NCBI GenBank assembly: GCA_041918155.1
Contig: JAYRWH010000058.1
Span: forward strand, 62,001-126,000
Source: UBA668 sp041918155
GTDB taxonomy: Bacteria > Actinomycetota > Acidimicrobiia > Acidimicrobiales > Ilumatobacteraceae
Direction of reading: 5' to 3'
DNA: 64,000 nt
Part shown: positions 17,796 to 26,717 of the stretch, piece by piece
Layout: every line of letters begins with the position of its first letter
How positions within the stretch are numbered: position 1 is the stretch's first letter
The notes under the pieces: generated by a model
Seen by the model: only the letters and a program-made list of their open reading frames with translations
What the model was told of the DNA's origin: nothing
Databases searched by the model: none
Position numbers and translations under genes: made by a program

Positions 17796-17919
17796 GTCAG
17801 TCCTTTCGTTTCCCCAGGTCGCAGAGCGTAGAGGGCTGTGATCGCTCGGCGCTAGTTGCGTTCTCGCGCCGACGGACTGGGGCACCCGCGAGGTCGACCC
17901 GATGGTTGACGGCTTGGCA

Positions 17920-17951
17920 CCCAGATGCTAAACACATGTTCAGCATCTGGG
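17920..17951. promoter_or_regulatory. 32-bp near-perfect palindrome, candidate TetR operator
   Basis: Left arm CCCAGATGCTAAACA and right arm TGTTCAGCATCTGGG flank a 2-bp centre; 14 of 15 pairs match. It is 39 bp upstream of the hydrolase at 17990. The same half-site (RGATGCTRARCA) recurs at 34983-35002 beside a TetR gene, which makes this a likely remote target of that regulator. Confidence 0.65.
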
Positions 17952-17989
17952 CGTGAGCGAAGGTGCCGGCCAGTCAGGAGCAGCAGACG

Positions 17990-19339
17990 ATGACCATGGT
18001 GACCCTTTCCGAACTCCGGCTGCTGCCCGACGACGGCTCGCCCGTGTTCAGCCCGTACGCGTGCGACACGCCCTCGCTCGCCGAGCACGACTATGTGCAG
18101 GAGGAGTGGGTGGCTTCGGGCATGGAGGATGGTCACGCCTACGAGACCACGTTGTGCGTGCGCCGGCCGCGTGACGCGGCGCGCTGCAGCGGCACGGTGA
18201 TCGTGGAGACGCTGCACGTGCACGGCATCGCGCCCGTGTGGTTGTACACCGGCGAGTACATCGTGCGTTCGGGGCACACGTGGGTGTGCGTGACCGCACA
18301 GAAGTTCACGCTCGACATGCACGTGAAGGGCTCGAACCCTGCGAGGTACGCGGCGATGCACATCGAGGGGCCTGACACCTCGGACTTCGACCCGATGCCG
18401 CGCCTCGACCAGCCCGACACGGCGGAGTTCTTCTGGTCGGAGTGCGAGCGCCGGGCCCGCGCCGCGAGCGCCATCCTCGCCCAGGTCGGCGCGGCGCTGC
18501 GTGCGCCCGGCGGGCCGGTGGCGAACGCCGTCGCCGCCCGCGTCATCCTCGCCGGCCACTCGCAGACGGGCAGTGTGGCCAGCTACTACCTGCGCGACGT
18601 GCACCATCAGCAGCGCCTCGCCGGCGGCGCCTCGATCTACGACGGGTTCTTCCCCACGGGATTCCCGTTCGAGCCGTACCGCAACGTCGGGGTGCCGGTG
18701 GTGCACGTGATGAGCGAAGGCGATGTCGCCCGGCCCGACTTCGCGTTCCGCCCTGCATACGCGGGCCGGCGCTACCGCCGCGACGACAGCGACACGCCCG
18801 GCGACCAGTACCGCCTCTACGAGCTCGCCGGAATCGCGCACATGGGCACCCGTGTGCCGCCGTACAACGACGCATCGCTGTGGATGGCCACCTTCCCCGA
18901 CCAGGAGCGCGTCGCCTTCGGGCAGAGGATGAACAGCCTGCCCCACTTCGAGATGTTCAACATGTGCCTGCACCACCTCGTGCAGTGGGTGGCCTACGGC
19001 TCGGTGCCGCCGCGCGGTGAACGACTCCAGACGGGTTCCGATGGCTTCTTCGCCACCGACGAGCACGGCAACACGCTCGGGGGTGTGCGCTGCGCGCAGA
19101 TGGACGTGCCGCACACGAAGTACTTGGCCAACCCGCTGGGGCCCGATGGTCGTCCGAGCTATGTGACCGTCGGCGTCGACGAACCGTTCGACACGGCCAC
19201 GCTGCAGGAGTTGTACGGCGACCGGGCCACCTATGTCGAGCGCTTCAACACGCGGCTCGACGAGTTGATCGCGCACGGGTGGTTCCTGTCCGACGACGCA
19301 CCGGCGATGCGTACCGAAGCGCAGCAGATCGACTTCTGA
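17990..19339 (+). CDS. Alpha/beta hydrolase domain protein (Abhydrolase_10-like)
   Basis: A 449-residue protein of the alpha/beta hydrolase domain type known from large esterase-like proteins. A nucleophile elbow ILAGHSQTGSVASYYLRDV is near residue 190, and a late LAGIAHMGTR may provide the histidine. No signal peptide is visible. ATG 17990 has AGGAG at 17976-17980; an in-frame start at 17963 is possible but lies closer to the operator. The CocE-type hydrolase follows 9 bp later, so the two are co-transcribed. The substrate is unknown; an ester of a bulky compound is the best guess from the family. Confidence 0.8.
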   Translation: MTMVTLSELRLLPDDGSPVFSPYACDTPSLAEHDYVQEEWVASGMEDGHAYETTLCVRRPRDAARCSGTVIVETLHVHGIAPVWLYTGEYIVRSGHTWVCVTAQKFTLDMHVKGSNPARYAAMHIEGPDTSDFDPMPRLDQPDTAEFFWSECERRARAASAILAQVGAALRAPGGPVANAVAARVILAGHSQTGSVASYYLRDVHHQQRLAGGASIYDGFFPTGFPFEPYRNVGVPVVHVMSEGDVARPDFAFRPAYAGRRYRRDDSDTPGDQYRLYELAGIAHMGTRVPPYNDASLWMATFPDQERVAFGQRMNSLPHFEMFNMCLHHLVQWVAYGSVPPRGERLQTGSDGFFATDEHGNTLGGVRCAQMDVPHTKYLANPLGPDGRPSYVTVGVDEPFDTATLQELYGDRATYVERFNTRLDELIAHGWFLSDDAPAMRTEAQQIDF

Positions 19340-19348
19340 GGAGTGACG

Positions 19349-21052
19349 ATGACGGTCGAAGTGTTCGACGAACTGGACGTGATGGTGCCGATGCGCGACG
19401 GCGTGCGCTTGCGCGCCGACGTGTTCCGCCCGGTGGGCGATGGGCCGTACCCGGTGCTGGTGATGCGCTACCCGTACAGCCCGCGCGACGGCTTCATGTC
19501 GATGTTCGGGCGCATGGCGGCCCAGCAGGGCTACGCAGTGGTGGTGCAGAGCTGCCGTGGCCGGTATGGGTCGGAAGGTGTGTTCTACCCGTTCGTGCCC
19601 GATGTCGCCGACAGCTACGACACCGTCGAGTGGGCCGCGGCACAGTCGTGGTCGAACGGCAAGGTGGGGATGTACGGCGTGTCGTACAGCGGGATGAGCC
19701 AGTGGACCGCGGCGATCTCGCGCCCGCCGCACCTGGTTTGCATCGCTCCGAGCCTGTGCACGTGGGACTGGACCGTCGGCGGCTGGTACCAGAACGACGG
19801 GGTGCTGACCATGGGCCTCGACGTGTTGTGGAGCGCGCAGATGACGGCGCACGAGGCCGAGCGCCGAGGCGTCGACTCGCCGCTGCCCGAGTTCGCAGAA
19901 GTGGCGCGGATGATCGACGGGGGAGCCCTCGGCAACCTCGACAAGCTCGGCGAGTTCCTCGCCATCCAGGTTGCTGCGGTGCAACCGCTGCTCGCCCAGC
20001 GCCCGCTCCGGGAGATCGCCGAGTTCGTGGAGTTGGCGCCGTGGTTCCGTGACTGGTGCGACCACCCGGATGAGGCCGACCCGTACAACCGTGCCACCAG
20101 CGCCGCGGCGCGGGCGACGGAGATCGACCTGCCGGTGCTGCACGTGGTGGGGTGGCAGGACTACTTCACCAAGGGCGGGCTGCAGGCCTACACCACGCTG
20201 CGCCGCGAGGCAGCCACCGAGGCGGCGCGACAGGGGCAGCGCCTCCTCGCCGGCCCGTGGAACCACAACGGCGGTTCGGCGCGCTCCGATGCCGGTTGGA
20301 ACGCCGGCTTCTTCTTCGACTTCTCCGCCGAATCCACCATGATGCGCTTCTTCGCCGAACACCTGAAGGGCGAGGCCCCGGTGGCCGATGCCGCGCCCGT
20401 GAAGATCTACGTGATGGGCGCGAACGAGTGGCGCGACGAGCACGAGTGGCCCTTGGCGCGCACCGAGTGGACCGCGTACCACCTGCACGCGGGCGGCCGA
20501 CTCGCCGGCGAGGCGCCCGCCGAGAACCCGCCAGAGCGCTACACGTACGACCCTCGCGATCTCGTCCCCGGACCGCTCGCGATCGGGCCGACGCTCGACG
20601 ACCAGATCGACTTCGACGCGGTGGCAGCGCGACCCGACGTCCTCACGTACTCCACCGAGCCGTTCGCCACCGAAGTGGAGGTCACCGGCCCGGTTCGTGT
20701 CGAGCTGTGGGCCGCTTCGTCAGCGGTGAGCACCGACTTCGTCGCCAAGCTGATCGAGGTGTTCGCCGACGGCACGTGTGTGTCCCTGTGCCAGGGCGTG
20801 GTGCGCACTCACGGAGCGACCGCTGGAGCGGTGTACCGCCACGAGATCGACCTCGCGGCCACGAGCGTGGTGGTGAAGGCCGGCCACCACCTGCGCCTGC
20901 AGGTGGCCTCGAGCGAGTACCCCACCTACGAGCCCAACCCGAACACCGGCGGCCGCATCACCCACAGCACCGAGTCCGTGGTGGCGGCACAGTCCGTGTA
21001 CCACGACCCGCTCCACCCCTCACGGGTGGTGCTGCCCATCATCCCTGGCTGA
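19349..21052 (+). CDS. CocE/NonD family (X-Pro dipeptidyl-peptidase S15-type) hydrolase
   Basis: A 567-residue esterase/acylase of the cocaine-esterase type. The nucleophile is Ser112 in GVSYSGMSQW. The acid is in VGWQDYFTKGG and the histidine in AGPWNHNGGS. The C-terminal jelly-roll domain (EVTGPVRVELWAASSAVSTD) is the family's binding domain. ATG 19349 follows GAGGAG; GTG 19343 overlaps this ribosome site and is less likely. It is second in the two-gene operon behind the palindrome at 17920. Known relatives cleave esters or amides of plant compounds and antibiotics; the substrate here is open. Confidence 0.92.
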   Translation: MTVEVFDELDVMVPMRDGVRLRADVFRPVGDGPYPVLVMRYPYSPRDGFMSMFGRMAAQQGYAVVVQSCRGRYGSEGVFYPFVPDVADSYDTVEWAAAQSWSNGKVGMYGVSYSGMSQWTAAISRPPHLVCIAPSLCTWDWTVGGWYQNDGVLTMGLDVLWSAQMTAHEAERRGVDSPLPEFAEVARMIDGGALGNLDKLGEFLAIQVAAVQPLLAQRPLREIAEFVELAPWFRDWCDHPDEADPYNRATSAAARATEIDLPVLHVVGWQDYFTKGGLQAYTTLRREAATEAARQGQRLLAGPWNHNGGSARSDAGWNAGFFFDFSAESTMMRFFAEHLKGEAPVADAAPVKIYVMGANEWRDEHEWPLARTEWTAYHLHAGGRLAGEAPAENPPERYTYDPRDLVPGPLAIGPTLDDQIDFDAVAARPDVLTYSTEPFATEVEVTGPVRVELWAASSAVSTDFVAKLIEVFADGTCVSLCQGVVRTHGATAGAVYRHEIDLAATSVVVKAGHHLRLQVASSEYPTYEPNPNTGGRITHSTESVVAAQSVYHDPLHPSRVVLPIIPG

Positions 21053-21091
21053 CGCGGCGAGGAGAGGCTGATAGGGCTCCGCCTCGTCAGC
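21048..21091. terminator. Hairpin between convergent genes
   Basis: GCTGACGCGGCG (21048-21059) pairs with CGCCTCGTCAGC (21080-21091) with one mismatch and a 20-nt loop. It contains the stop codons of both convergent genes (ends at 21052 and 21087), so it can serve both transcripts. Confidence 0.55.
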
Positions 21092-22244
21092 GAGGAACAC
21101 CACCGCGCTCGACGAGCTGCTGGGCGATCACGTTGCGTTGGATCTCGTTGGTGCCCTCGCCGACGATCATCAACGGCGCGTCGCGGAAGTAGCGCTCGAC
21201 GTCGAACTCGGTGGAGTACCCATAGCCGCCGTGGATGCGGATGGCGTCGAGTGCGATCTCCATCGCTGTCTCTGACGCGAAGAGCTTGGCCATGCCGGCC
21301 TCCATGTCGCACCGCTCGCCGGCGTCGAAGCGCTCGGCGGCGAACAGCGTCAACTGGCGCGCTGCCGTGAGCTTGGTGGCCATGTTGGCCAGGTAGTTGC
21401 CGATCGACTGATGCTTCCAGATCGGCTTGCCGAACGATTCACGGTCCTGCGCGTACTGGAGCGCGTCGTCGAAGGCAGCCTGCGCGACGCCGAGGGCACG
21501 CGCGGCCACCTGGATCCGGCCGGTCTCGAGACCCTTCATCATCTGGGCGAACCCGCGGCCCTCGCTCTCGCCGAGCAGCGATGTGCACGGAGTGCGGTAG
21601 TCGTCGAAGATCAGCTCGCAGCTCTCGACGCCCTTGTAACCGAGTTTGGGTAGATCCTTCGACACGGTCAGGCCCGGACCGTGCTCGACGAGGAGGATGC
21701 TGATGCCGCGATGCTTCGGTTGCGCCGCGGGATCGGTCTTGCACATCACGGCGATCAACCCCGACCGGCGGGCGTTGGTGATCCAGGTCTTCGAACCGTT
21801 GACGACGTATTCGTCGCCCTCGCGAACGGCAACAGTGCGCATCGCCTGCAGATCGGAGCCACCCCCGGGCTCCGTGAGCGCCATGGTGGCGCGTACCTCG
21901 CCCGTCGCCATGCGCGGCAGGTAGTGCTTCTGCTGCTCGCGTGTAGCGAAGGCGAGGATCAGCTTCGACACCACCGTGTGCCCACCCATCGCGCCGGCCA
22001 GGCTCATCCACCCGCGCGCCAGCTCCTCGGTGACGTGCACGTAACACGGCATCGACACGGGCGTGCCGCCGAACTCTTCGGGGATCGCCAGGCCGAAGAT
22101 GCCGAGATCCTTCATCTGCTCGATCATCCGCTCGGGGTACTCGTTGGCGTGCTCGATCGCCTGCACGAACGGTCGTACGTCGCGCTCGACGAAGTCGCGG
22201 ACGGTGTTCACGATGAGCTGTTCGGTGTCGTTCAGGGTGGCCAT
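21087..22244 (-). CDS. Acyl-CoA dehydrogenase
   Basis: A 385-residue FAD enzyme of normal family length, introducing a 2,3-double bond into an acyl-CoA. Visible blocks are MALTEPGGGSDLQAM and VNGSKTWITNA (FAD-binding region), FGKPIWKHQSIGNYLA, and the C-terminal IHGGYGYSTEFDVERYFRD and GEGTNEIQRNVIAQQLV. Unlike the paired dehydrogenases after 44 kb it stands alone. ATG 22244 follows GAGGAA; the in-frame extension to 22526 passes through a decayed gene. Just upstream are the last codons of a luciferase-like enzyme, so the operon once had another member. Confidence 0.93.
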   Translation of the reverse strand: MATLNDTEQLIVNTVRDFVERDVRPFVQAIEHANEYPERMIEQMKDLGIFGLAIPEEFGGTPVSMPCYVHVTEELARGWMSLAGAMGGHTVVSKLILAFATREQQKHYLPRMATGEVRATMALTEPGGGSDLQAMRTVAVREGDEYVVNGSKTWITNARRSGLIAVMCKTDPAAQPKHRGISILLVEHGPGLTVSKDLPKLGYKGVESCELIFDDYRTPCTSLLGESEGRGFAQMMKGLETGRIQVAARALGVAQAAFDDALQYAQDRESFGKPIWKHQSIGNYLANMATKLTAARQLTLFAAERFDAGERCDMEAGMAKLFASETAMEIALDAIRIHGGYGYSTEFDVERYFRDAPLMIVGEGTNEIQRNVIAQQLVERGGVPR

Positions 22245-22266
22245 GAGACTTGTTCCTCGGGATGAG

Positions 22267-22390
22267 CTACGGGCGGTCGAAGTGCGCATCGGCAAACGTA
22301 CGCAGTTCACGGGTGACGTCGATGCCGGTCGGGGGTTGTACATCACTTCTTCGTAGCCCGTGACGGCCGGCCGCTCCAGCCGTCGGCCGG
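22267..22390 (-). pseudogene. Frameshifted C-terminal remnant of a luciferase-like (LLM) oxidoreductase
   Basis: On the minus strand, 23 bases upstream of the acyl-CoA dehydrogenase start, one frame reads VTGYEEVMYNP. After a shift another reads TGIDVTRELRTFADAHFDRP and then stops at 22267-22269. Joined, these form the usual C-terminus of F420-dependent LLM enzymes (EV-Y-PTG-D--REL--FA). The frame change at the CCCCCG run needs a 1-nt loss or 2-nt gain. Nothing upstream matches the rest of the gene. The remnant ends about 100 bp before the DUF222-HNH gene, whose arrival may have removed the rest. Confidence 0.5.
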
Positions 22391-22491
22391 CGATCGTCGC
22401 TGAGTTCACGTATTCGGATTTCGAAAGAAATCCCTGGTCAATAGGTGTTTTCTGGTTGTGTCGGCGCGCGCCGTCTGATAGGTTCACGAAC

Positions 22492-23682
22492 ATGAGTTCG
22501 ATGATCTCGTCAGCACTGGACGACACGGATTTCTTCCTATCGCCCGACGAATTCGTCGACGAGATGGTCGCTCACGAGCGCAATTCGGCCCGCCTCGCGT
22601 TGGCGCTGCGGCGGCTCGAGAACTCGGGTGAACTGGCCACCCACGACAAGGCACTCACCACCCGCGCCTGGCTGCGCGACAGGGCCCGGATGACCGACGA
22701 GCAGGCCGGCCGCTGGGTCAGTCGGGCACGTTTGCTCGATCGCTTCACCACGGTCGCCGACCGTGCCCTCACTGGTGAGTTGTCGGCCGGCCAGATCGAT
22801 GTGCTGCGCGCGTTCTGCCCGCCGCGGCTGCGTCCGTTGATGGACGACCACCAACACGAGGTGATACCCACCCTCACCAGCCTCAGCACGGCCGACACGA
22901 TCAAGGTGATGGACGACTGGCGCAAAAAGGCCGAGGCGATCATCGAGGGCAGCGAACCCCACGCCGAGCCGCAGCGGTCGTTGTCCATGACCACCGCCTC
23001 CGATGGTGGGCTGTTGGGCAAGTTCGAACTCCACGGCGGCGCTGCGGCAGAGGTCGCCGCCGCGCTCAAGACCGCCTCCACCTACGAGGGCGAACACGAC
23101 ACCCGCACCAAGTTGGAACGCGACGCCGACGCACTGCACGACGTCTGTGCGTTCTACAACCGTCAGAACGACAAGCCCACCACCAAGCGCCGCCACCCTC
23201 ACGTCGAGCTGTCGTTGCGCGGCGACACCCTCACCAGCGACCTCCTGCTCGCCGAGCACCCCGAAACGGGGCGCCTGTTCGATCACGCCACCACCGAAAC
23301 GGTGTTGTGCGACTGTCTCATCCACCAGATCATGCTCGGCACGAACGAACTGCCCATCGGCTACGGGCGGGCCCGCTACAGCGTGCCCCGCCACCTGTTC
23401 CGCCTCACCGCCCAACGAGACGGTGGCTGCCGCTTCCCCGGCTGCGACCGCCCCGTGTCGCACTGCGACGCCCACCACCTGCACCACTGGCGCAAAGGCG
23501 GCTTCACCGACTACGACAACCTCGGGTTGCTCTGCAGCCGCCACCACCACCTCGTGCACCGCGAGAAAGTGATCGTGAAAGTACTGCCCAGCGCCGAGAT
23601 GCACTTCACCTGGCCAGACGGCACCCACCGCATCACCCAACCCCGCGGCAAACCACCCAAAGTGCCCTTGCCACCCGTGTGA
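22492..23682 (+). CDS. DUF222 and HNH endonuclease domain protein
   Basis: A 396-residue protein with an N-terminal DUF222 region (DKALTTRAWLRDRARMTDEQ, WVSRARLLDRF, GELSAGQIDVL). The C-terminal HNH nuclease motif has CRFPGCDRP, then CDAHHLHHWRKGG, DNLGLLCSRHHHLVH: two zinc-type cysteines, the HH pair and the final HHH. Such genes are multicopy in actinobacteria and are thought to be mobile or phage-like; the biological role is unproven. ATG 22492 follows TTCACGAAC with no strong ribosome site. It is bounded by the LLM remnant on the left and a hairpin on the right. Confidence 0.9.
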   Translation: MSSMISSALDDTDFFLSPDEFVDEMVAHERNSARLALALRRLENSGELATHDKALTTRAWLRDRARMTDEQAGRWVSRARLLDRFTTVADRALTGELSAGQIDVLRAFCPPRLRPLMDDHQHEVIPTLTSLSTADTIKVMDDWRKKAEAIIEGSEPHAEPQRSLSMTTASDGGLLGKFELHGGAAAEVAAALKTASTYEGEHDTRTKLERDADALHDVCAFYNRQNDKPTTKRRHPHVELSLRGDTLTSDLLLAEHPETGRLFDHATTETVLCDCLIHQIMLGTNELPIGYGRARYSVPRHLFRLTAQRDGGCRFPGCDRPVSHCDAHHLHHWRKGGFTDYDNLGLLCSRHHHLVHREKVIVKVLPSAEMHFTWPDGTHRITQPRGKPPKVPLPPV

Positions 23683-23686
23683 GGGC

Positions 23687-23704
23687 GTGCCCGGTCACGG
23701 GCAC
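23687..23704. terminator. Short GC hairpin after the HNH gene
   Basis: GTGCCCG-GTCA-CGGGCAC, a perfect 7-bp stem with a 4-nt loop, starting 4 bp after the stop. A second palindrome, CGCGATCTATGATCGCG (23710-23726), follows; its centre contains a TATGAT -10-like box that could drive the small gene at 23763. Confidence 0.6.
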
Positions 23705-23762
23705 TTGCGCGCGATCTATGATCGCGGCAGCGCCGCTGGGGGCGAGCGCGAAGGAGGTCACC

Positions 23763-23903
23763 ATGGAGCGCGGCAATGTTGTCGACGATGGGCCGATGGC
23801 CGCGGGCGGTGGCGCGGCAGCGCCGTCCACGGTGCCGTGCCGGGTGTGCGGGGAGGACCGTCCCGCTGCGCCGGGACCATGTCCCAGCTGCGGCATGGAC
23901 TGA
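23763..23903 (+). CDS. Small zinc-ribbon-like protein (46 residues)
   Basis: A 46-codon gene with an excellent ribosome-binding site, AGGAGGT, 3-9 bp before ATG 23763. The C-terminus has two CxxC knuckles, PCRVCGEDRPAAPGPCPSCG, spaced like a zinc ribbon. The N-terminus is Gly/Ala-rich and probably disordered. Its last 25 bases overlap the start of the next gene in another frame. I do not know a named family. Role unknown; the overlap suggests it is made together with the large membrane protein. Confidence 0.6.
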   Translation: MERGNVVDDGPMAAGGGAAAPSTVPCRVCGEDRPAAPGPCPSCGMD

Positions 23904-25834
23904 GCCTGCACCAGCGGGTGGGCTCCGTCGCCGCACGGATCGGTCTCGAGCACGAGTACGCGCTCGCGCGTGACGGCACTCCGATCGATGTGCGTGGGTT
24001 GCTGCCGACGTTGGCGGTCGAAGGTCGGCGGATCGACCCCGGCGATCGGTACGCCATCCGCACGCCGACCGGTGTGGCGCTCACGGCTGACGGACGCGAG
24101 GCCGAGATCGCGACACCCCCCATAGTCGTCGCGCCCGGTGGCATGGCGCGGCTGGACGCGGTGGCCGACGCGGGGGAGCAGCTGCTCCTCGGTGCGCTCG
24201 TGCCCGGGATCACCGTGCAGGCGATGTCGACCCACTTCAACGTCGGGTTGGCGACCGACCTCGCCCGGCGGGTGGCGCCGATGTTCGCCCGCCGGTTCGG
24301 GGTGCCGTTGCTCCTGCTGACCGAGCGCACCGACGCGGACGGACTCCTGGTGCGGCCGCGCGTCGGTCGGCTGGAGCTCGGGACCGACTATGTGACCGGT
24401 GCTGCTCGACGGGCCGCAGCGGTGCTCGCCGCGGGCGGCGTCGCGGCCTGCGCGTGGGCCGCCGAGGGTAGGCGATCGGCCTCGCGTCTGCCCCCGCTGC
24501 TCGACCTGCTCTTGGTGCCGGCCCGAGAGCGCTATGGCTGGTACCTCGACCGGCGGGCCGCGGGTACCGACCTGTACGGCACCGGCCGCGCCACGGTGCT
24601 CCGTGTCGCCGGTGGCGGTTCGATCACTGCGCAGGAGCAGCTCGTCGCGGCGGCAGCGTGTGTGCGCGATGCCCTGGCGGAGCTCGTCTCGCCCCTCGAC
24701 CTCGCCGACCTCGACGCGCTCGTCGACGGATTGCTGCCGCTCGCGATGGAACTTCCGATCGATCGTGTGCCGCGACCGGTGAGTGGTGGCTGCGCGGCCA
24801 ACGAGTTCGGGCGAGCGCTCGCGACCCACCACCGCCCGGGGTTCGAGTGCGCGGCGATCGTGGCCAACTGGTGGGTCACCATCTTCGTGCTCGCCGGCGT
24901 ACGCCGCGGGTATGTCGTCGTGCCCTCGGGGGTCCTCGCCCGGTTCCTCGATGACATGGAGTCCGGCGCGCTCGACGGGGAGGTGTCCGCGTTCCTTGCA
25001 GATGTGCCGCGGGGCCGGACGGTGCGCGGCTGGGCGGATGTCGAGCGGCTCACCGGCGTGGCGTGGTGCGACTCGCTGCCGCCGCGCTCGGCCTGGGTGC
25101 CTCCCGAGCGTGATGTCGCGGGGGCCTTGCGTACGCCCCCGGTGGCCGGTGTGACGACGAACCTGGTCCCGTCGGTGAGCGACAGCCCGCGGTGGGGCAA
25201 GGCAGTAGGGGTCAGCGCTGAGGTGCCACTCGCAGCCCCGCCTGCACAGGGCCCGCGGTCGGCGCGGCTGCCGGCGTGGGGGTGGCTGGTCGTCGCCGGC
25301 GTGCTCGTGGGCGCAACACTGTGGGCCGTGGGGGGTGGCGGTTCGAACGCGCCGGCCAACTCGACGGTGCCCGTCATCGGGACGACGGCCACCACCAGCG
25401 GAGTCGCGGCGACGACATCCACCACGGTGGCGGAGACCACGACGACGATCGCTCGCTTGGTCACTGGCACCTACACGGGCGTTGTCACCGTCGCCGCCGA
25501 CCCGGCGGGCCACGACTGCTGTGTCGCGCCCAACACGACCTGGCAGGTGTTGCAGACGCGGAACACGGCGAGCGGGGCGATCACGCTCACGCTGGGCGAG
25601 ATCTTCCCCGGTGTGTCGGCGACCGGCGAGATCGCCGCGATCGGTGCCCCGGTCGATCTGGCGACCACGGCGACGATCGCCAACTGCCCGGGCACGGAGG
25701 TGCGCTTCCAGGGCACGGTCACGGCAGAGGGCGGGGTCGTCGGAACCTTGACGGTGGGCGCCAACGGGACGCTGCCCACGGGGCAGGCGATCGTGTTCAG
25801 CGTCGACCTTCGCCAGACGGTCGACGGGCCCTGA
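23879..25834 (+). CDS. Large protein: amidoligase/GCS2-like N-domain, single TM helix, Thr-rich linker, secreted domain
   Basis: A 651-residue protein of unusual layout. Residues ~20-110 have RIGLEHEYALARDG and GREAEIATPPIVVAPGG, which recall the first Glu-x-Glu strand and the E--TPP strand of glutamate-cysteine ligase 2/amidoligase enzymes. Residues ~110-440 hold no motif I can name. Residues ~467-486 (WGWLVVAGVLVGATLWAVGG) form one transmembrane helix, followed by a Thr/Ser-rich linker and a C-terminal beta-rich domain of ~130 residues with two adjacent Cys. The topology would put the enzyme-like part inside and the tail outside. GGGAGGA precedes ATG 23879; GTG 23918 is an alternative. The amidoligase link is tentative. 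Confidence 0.55.
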   Translation: MSQLRHGLSLHQRVGSVAARIGLEHEYALARDGTPIDVRGLLPTLAVEGRRIDPGDRYAIRTPTGVALTADGREAEIATPPIVVAPGGMARLDAVADAGEQLLLGALVPGITVQAMSTHFNVGLATDLARRVAPMFARRFGVPLLLLTERTDADGLLVRPRVGRLELGTDYVTGAARRAAAVLAAGGVAACAWAAEGRRSASRLPPLLDLLLVPARERYGWYLDRRAAGTDLYGTGRATVLRVAGGGSITAQEQLVAAAACVRDALAELVSPLDLADLDALVDGLLPLAMELPIDRVPRPVSGGCAANEFGRALATHHRPGFECAAIVANWWVTIFVLAGVRRGYVVVPSGVLARFLDDMESGALDGEVSAFLADVPRGRTVRGWADVERLTGVAWCDSLPPRSAWVPPERDVAGALRTPPVAGVTTNLVPSVSDSPRWGKAVGVSAEVPLAAPPAQGPRSARLPAWGWLVVAGVLVGATLWAVGGGGSNAPANSTVPVIGTTATTSGVAATTSTTVAETTTTIARLVTGTYTGVVTVAADPAGHDCCVAPNTTWQVLQTRNTASGAITLTLGEIFPGVSATGEIAAIGAPVDLATTATIANCPGTEVRFQGTVTAEGGVVGTLTVGANGTLPTGQAIVFSVDLRQTVDGP

Positions 25835-25910
25835 CCAGGTCGTGCACAGCGCGATGCATTCATGTGTCGCCAGTTCCAGAACAGTTTCTGCTTCTCCTGA
25901 CGCGAGCCGC

Positions 25911-26705
25911 TCAGGCGATGGGAGCGCTGCGGCCACCCATCACCGGCCCGAGTCGCGTGGCGCCGTCGAGGCGGATCACCTCGCCATTCAGGTACGGCGT
26001 GCGGATGATCGTCTCGACGAGCCGTGCGTAGTCCGCCGGGTCGCCGAGCCGCTTGGGGAAGACGATGTCCTCCATCAGCAGGTGCTGTACCGCCGGCGAC
26101 GACAGCCGGGGGGTGAGGAAGGCGCCGGGCGCGATGGCGCAGACGCGCACGCCGATGGCGGCGAGGTCGCGAGCCATCGGCAGGGTCATGCTCACCACGG
26201 CGCCCTTGGCCGCGGCGTACGGAACCATCGTCTGCTGGCCGTCGAAGGCGCTGATCGACGCGGTCTGCACGATGACACCGCGTTGCCCGTCGGCATCGGG
26301 CTCGTTCTCCGCGAAGGCCGCGGCTGACAGCCGTGCCAGGTTGAACGGGCCGACGACATGCAGTTCGAGGTTCTGACGAAGCACCTCCATCGGGATCGGA
26401 GCGCCGTCCGCGTCGACCAGCTTCGGGCTACGGATCACGACCCCCGTGGCGCTGACGGCGATGGAGAACGTGCCGAGGCGCTTGGCGGCAGCGATCGCTG
26501 CGCCCACCGCGGCGTCGTCAGTGCTGTCACCCGTCACGGACGCGACCCGATCCCCGAGCTCGTCGGCGAGCGCTGCGCTGCGCTCCGCATCGGGGTCGAG
26601 GATGATGCACCCGACGCCGAGCTCGACCAGTCGGCGCACGGTCGCGCCACCCAGGCCGCCTGCGCCGCCGGCCACGATCGCCGTCCTGCCGTGAAGTTCC
26701 ATCAT
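25911..26705 (-). CDS. SDR family oxidoreductase (3-hydroxyacyl-CoA dehydrogenase type-2-like)
   Basis: A 264-residue SDR with cofactor motif AIVAGGAGGLGGATVRRLV at residues ~9-27, an NAD-preferring Asp (IILDPDAE), and active-site Ser and Tyr-Lys in VQTASISAF and YAAAKGA. It resembles the SDR at 17031 (same FPKR--DPADYARL---II--PYLNGEVIRLDG ending). GGAGG precedes the ATGATG start, so 26705 or 26702 may be used. It lies 12 bp after the SDR at 26718 and shares its transcript. Confidence 0.85.
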   Translation of the reverse strand: MMELHGRTAIVAGGAGGLGGATVRRLVELGVGCIILDPDAERSAALADELGDRVASVTGDSTDDAAVGAAIAAAKRLGTFSIAVSATGVVIRSPKLVDADGAPIPMEVLRQNLELHVVGPFNLARLSAAAFAENEPDADGQRGVIVQTASISAFDGQQTMVPYAAAKGAVVSMTLPMARDLAAIGVRVCAIAPGAFLTPRLSSPAVQHLLMEDIVFPKRLGDPADYARLVETIIRTPYLNGEVIRLDGATRLGPVMGGRSAPIA

Positions 26706-26717
26706 CGACCTCCAGCC

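Noticed and set aside
17852..20488. 878-codon open frame on the minus strand
   Set aside because: It is antisense to the two hydrolases at 17990-21052, rich in Arg/His/Val-type shadow composition, and has no recognisable motif.
22492..23682. Complete insertion sequence or transposon
   Set aside because: No transposase, no terminal inverted repeats and no target duplication could be seen around the DUF222-HNH gene.
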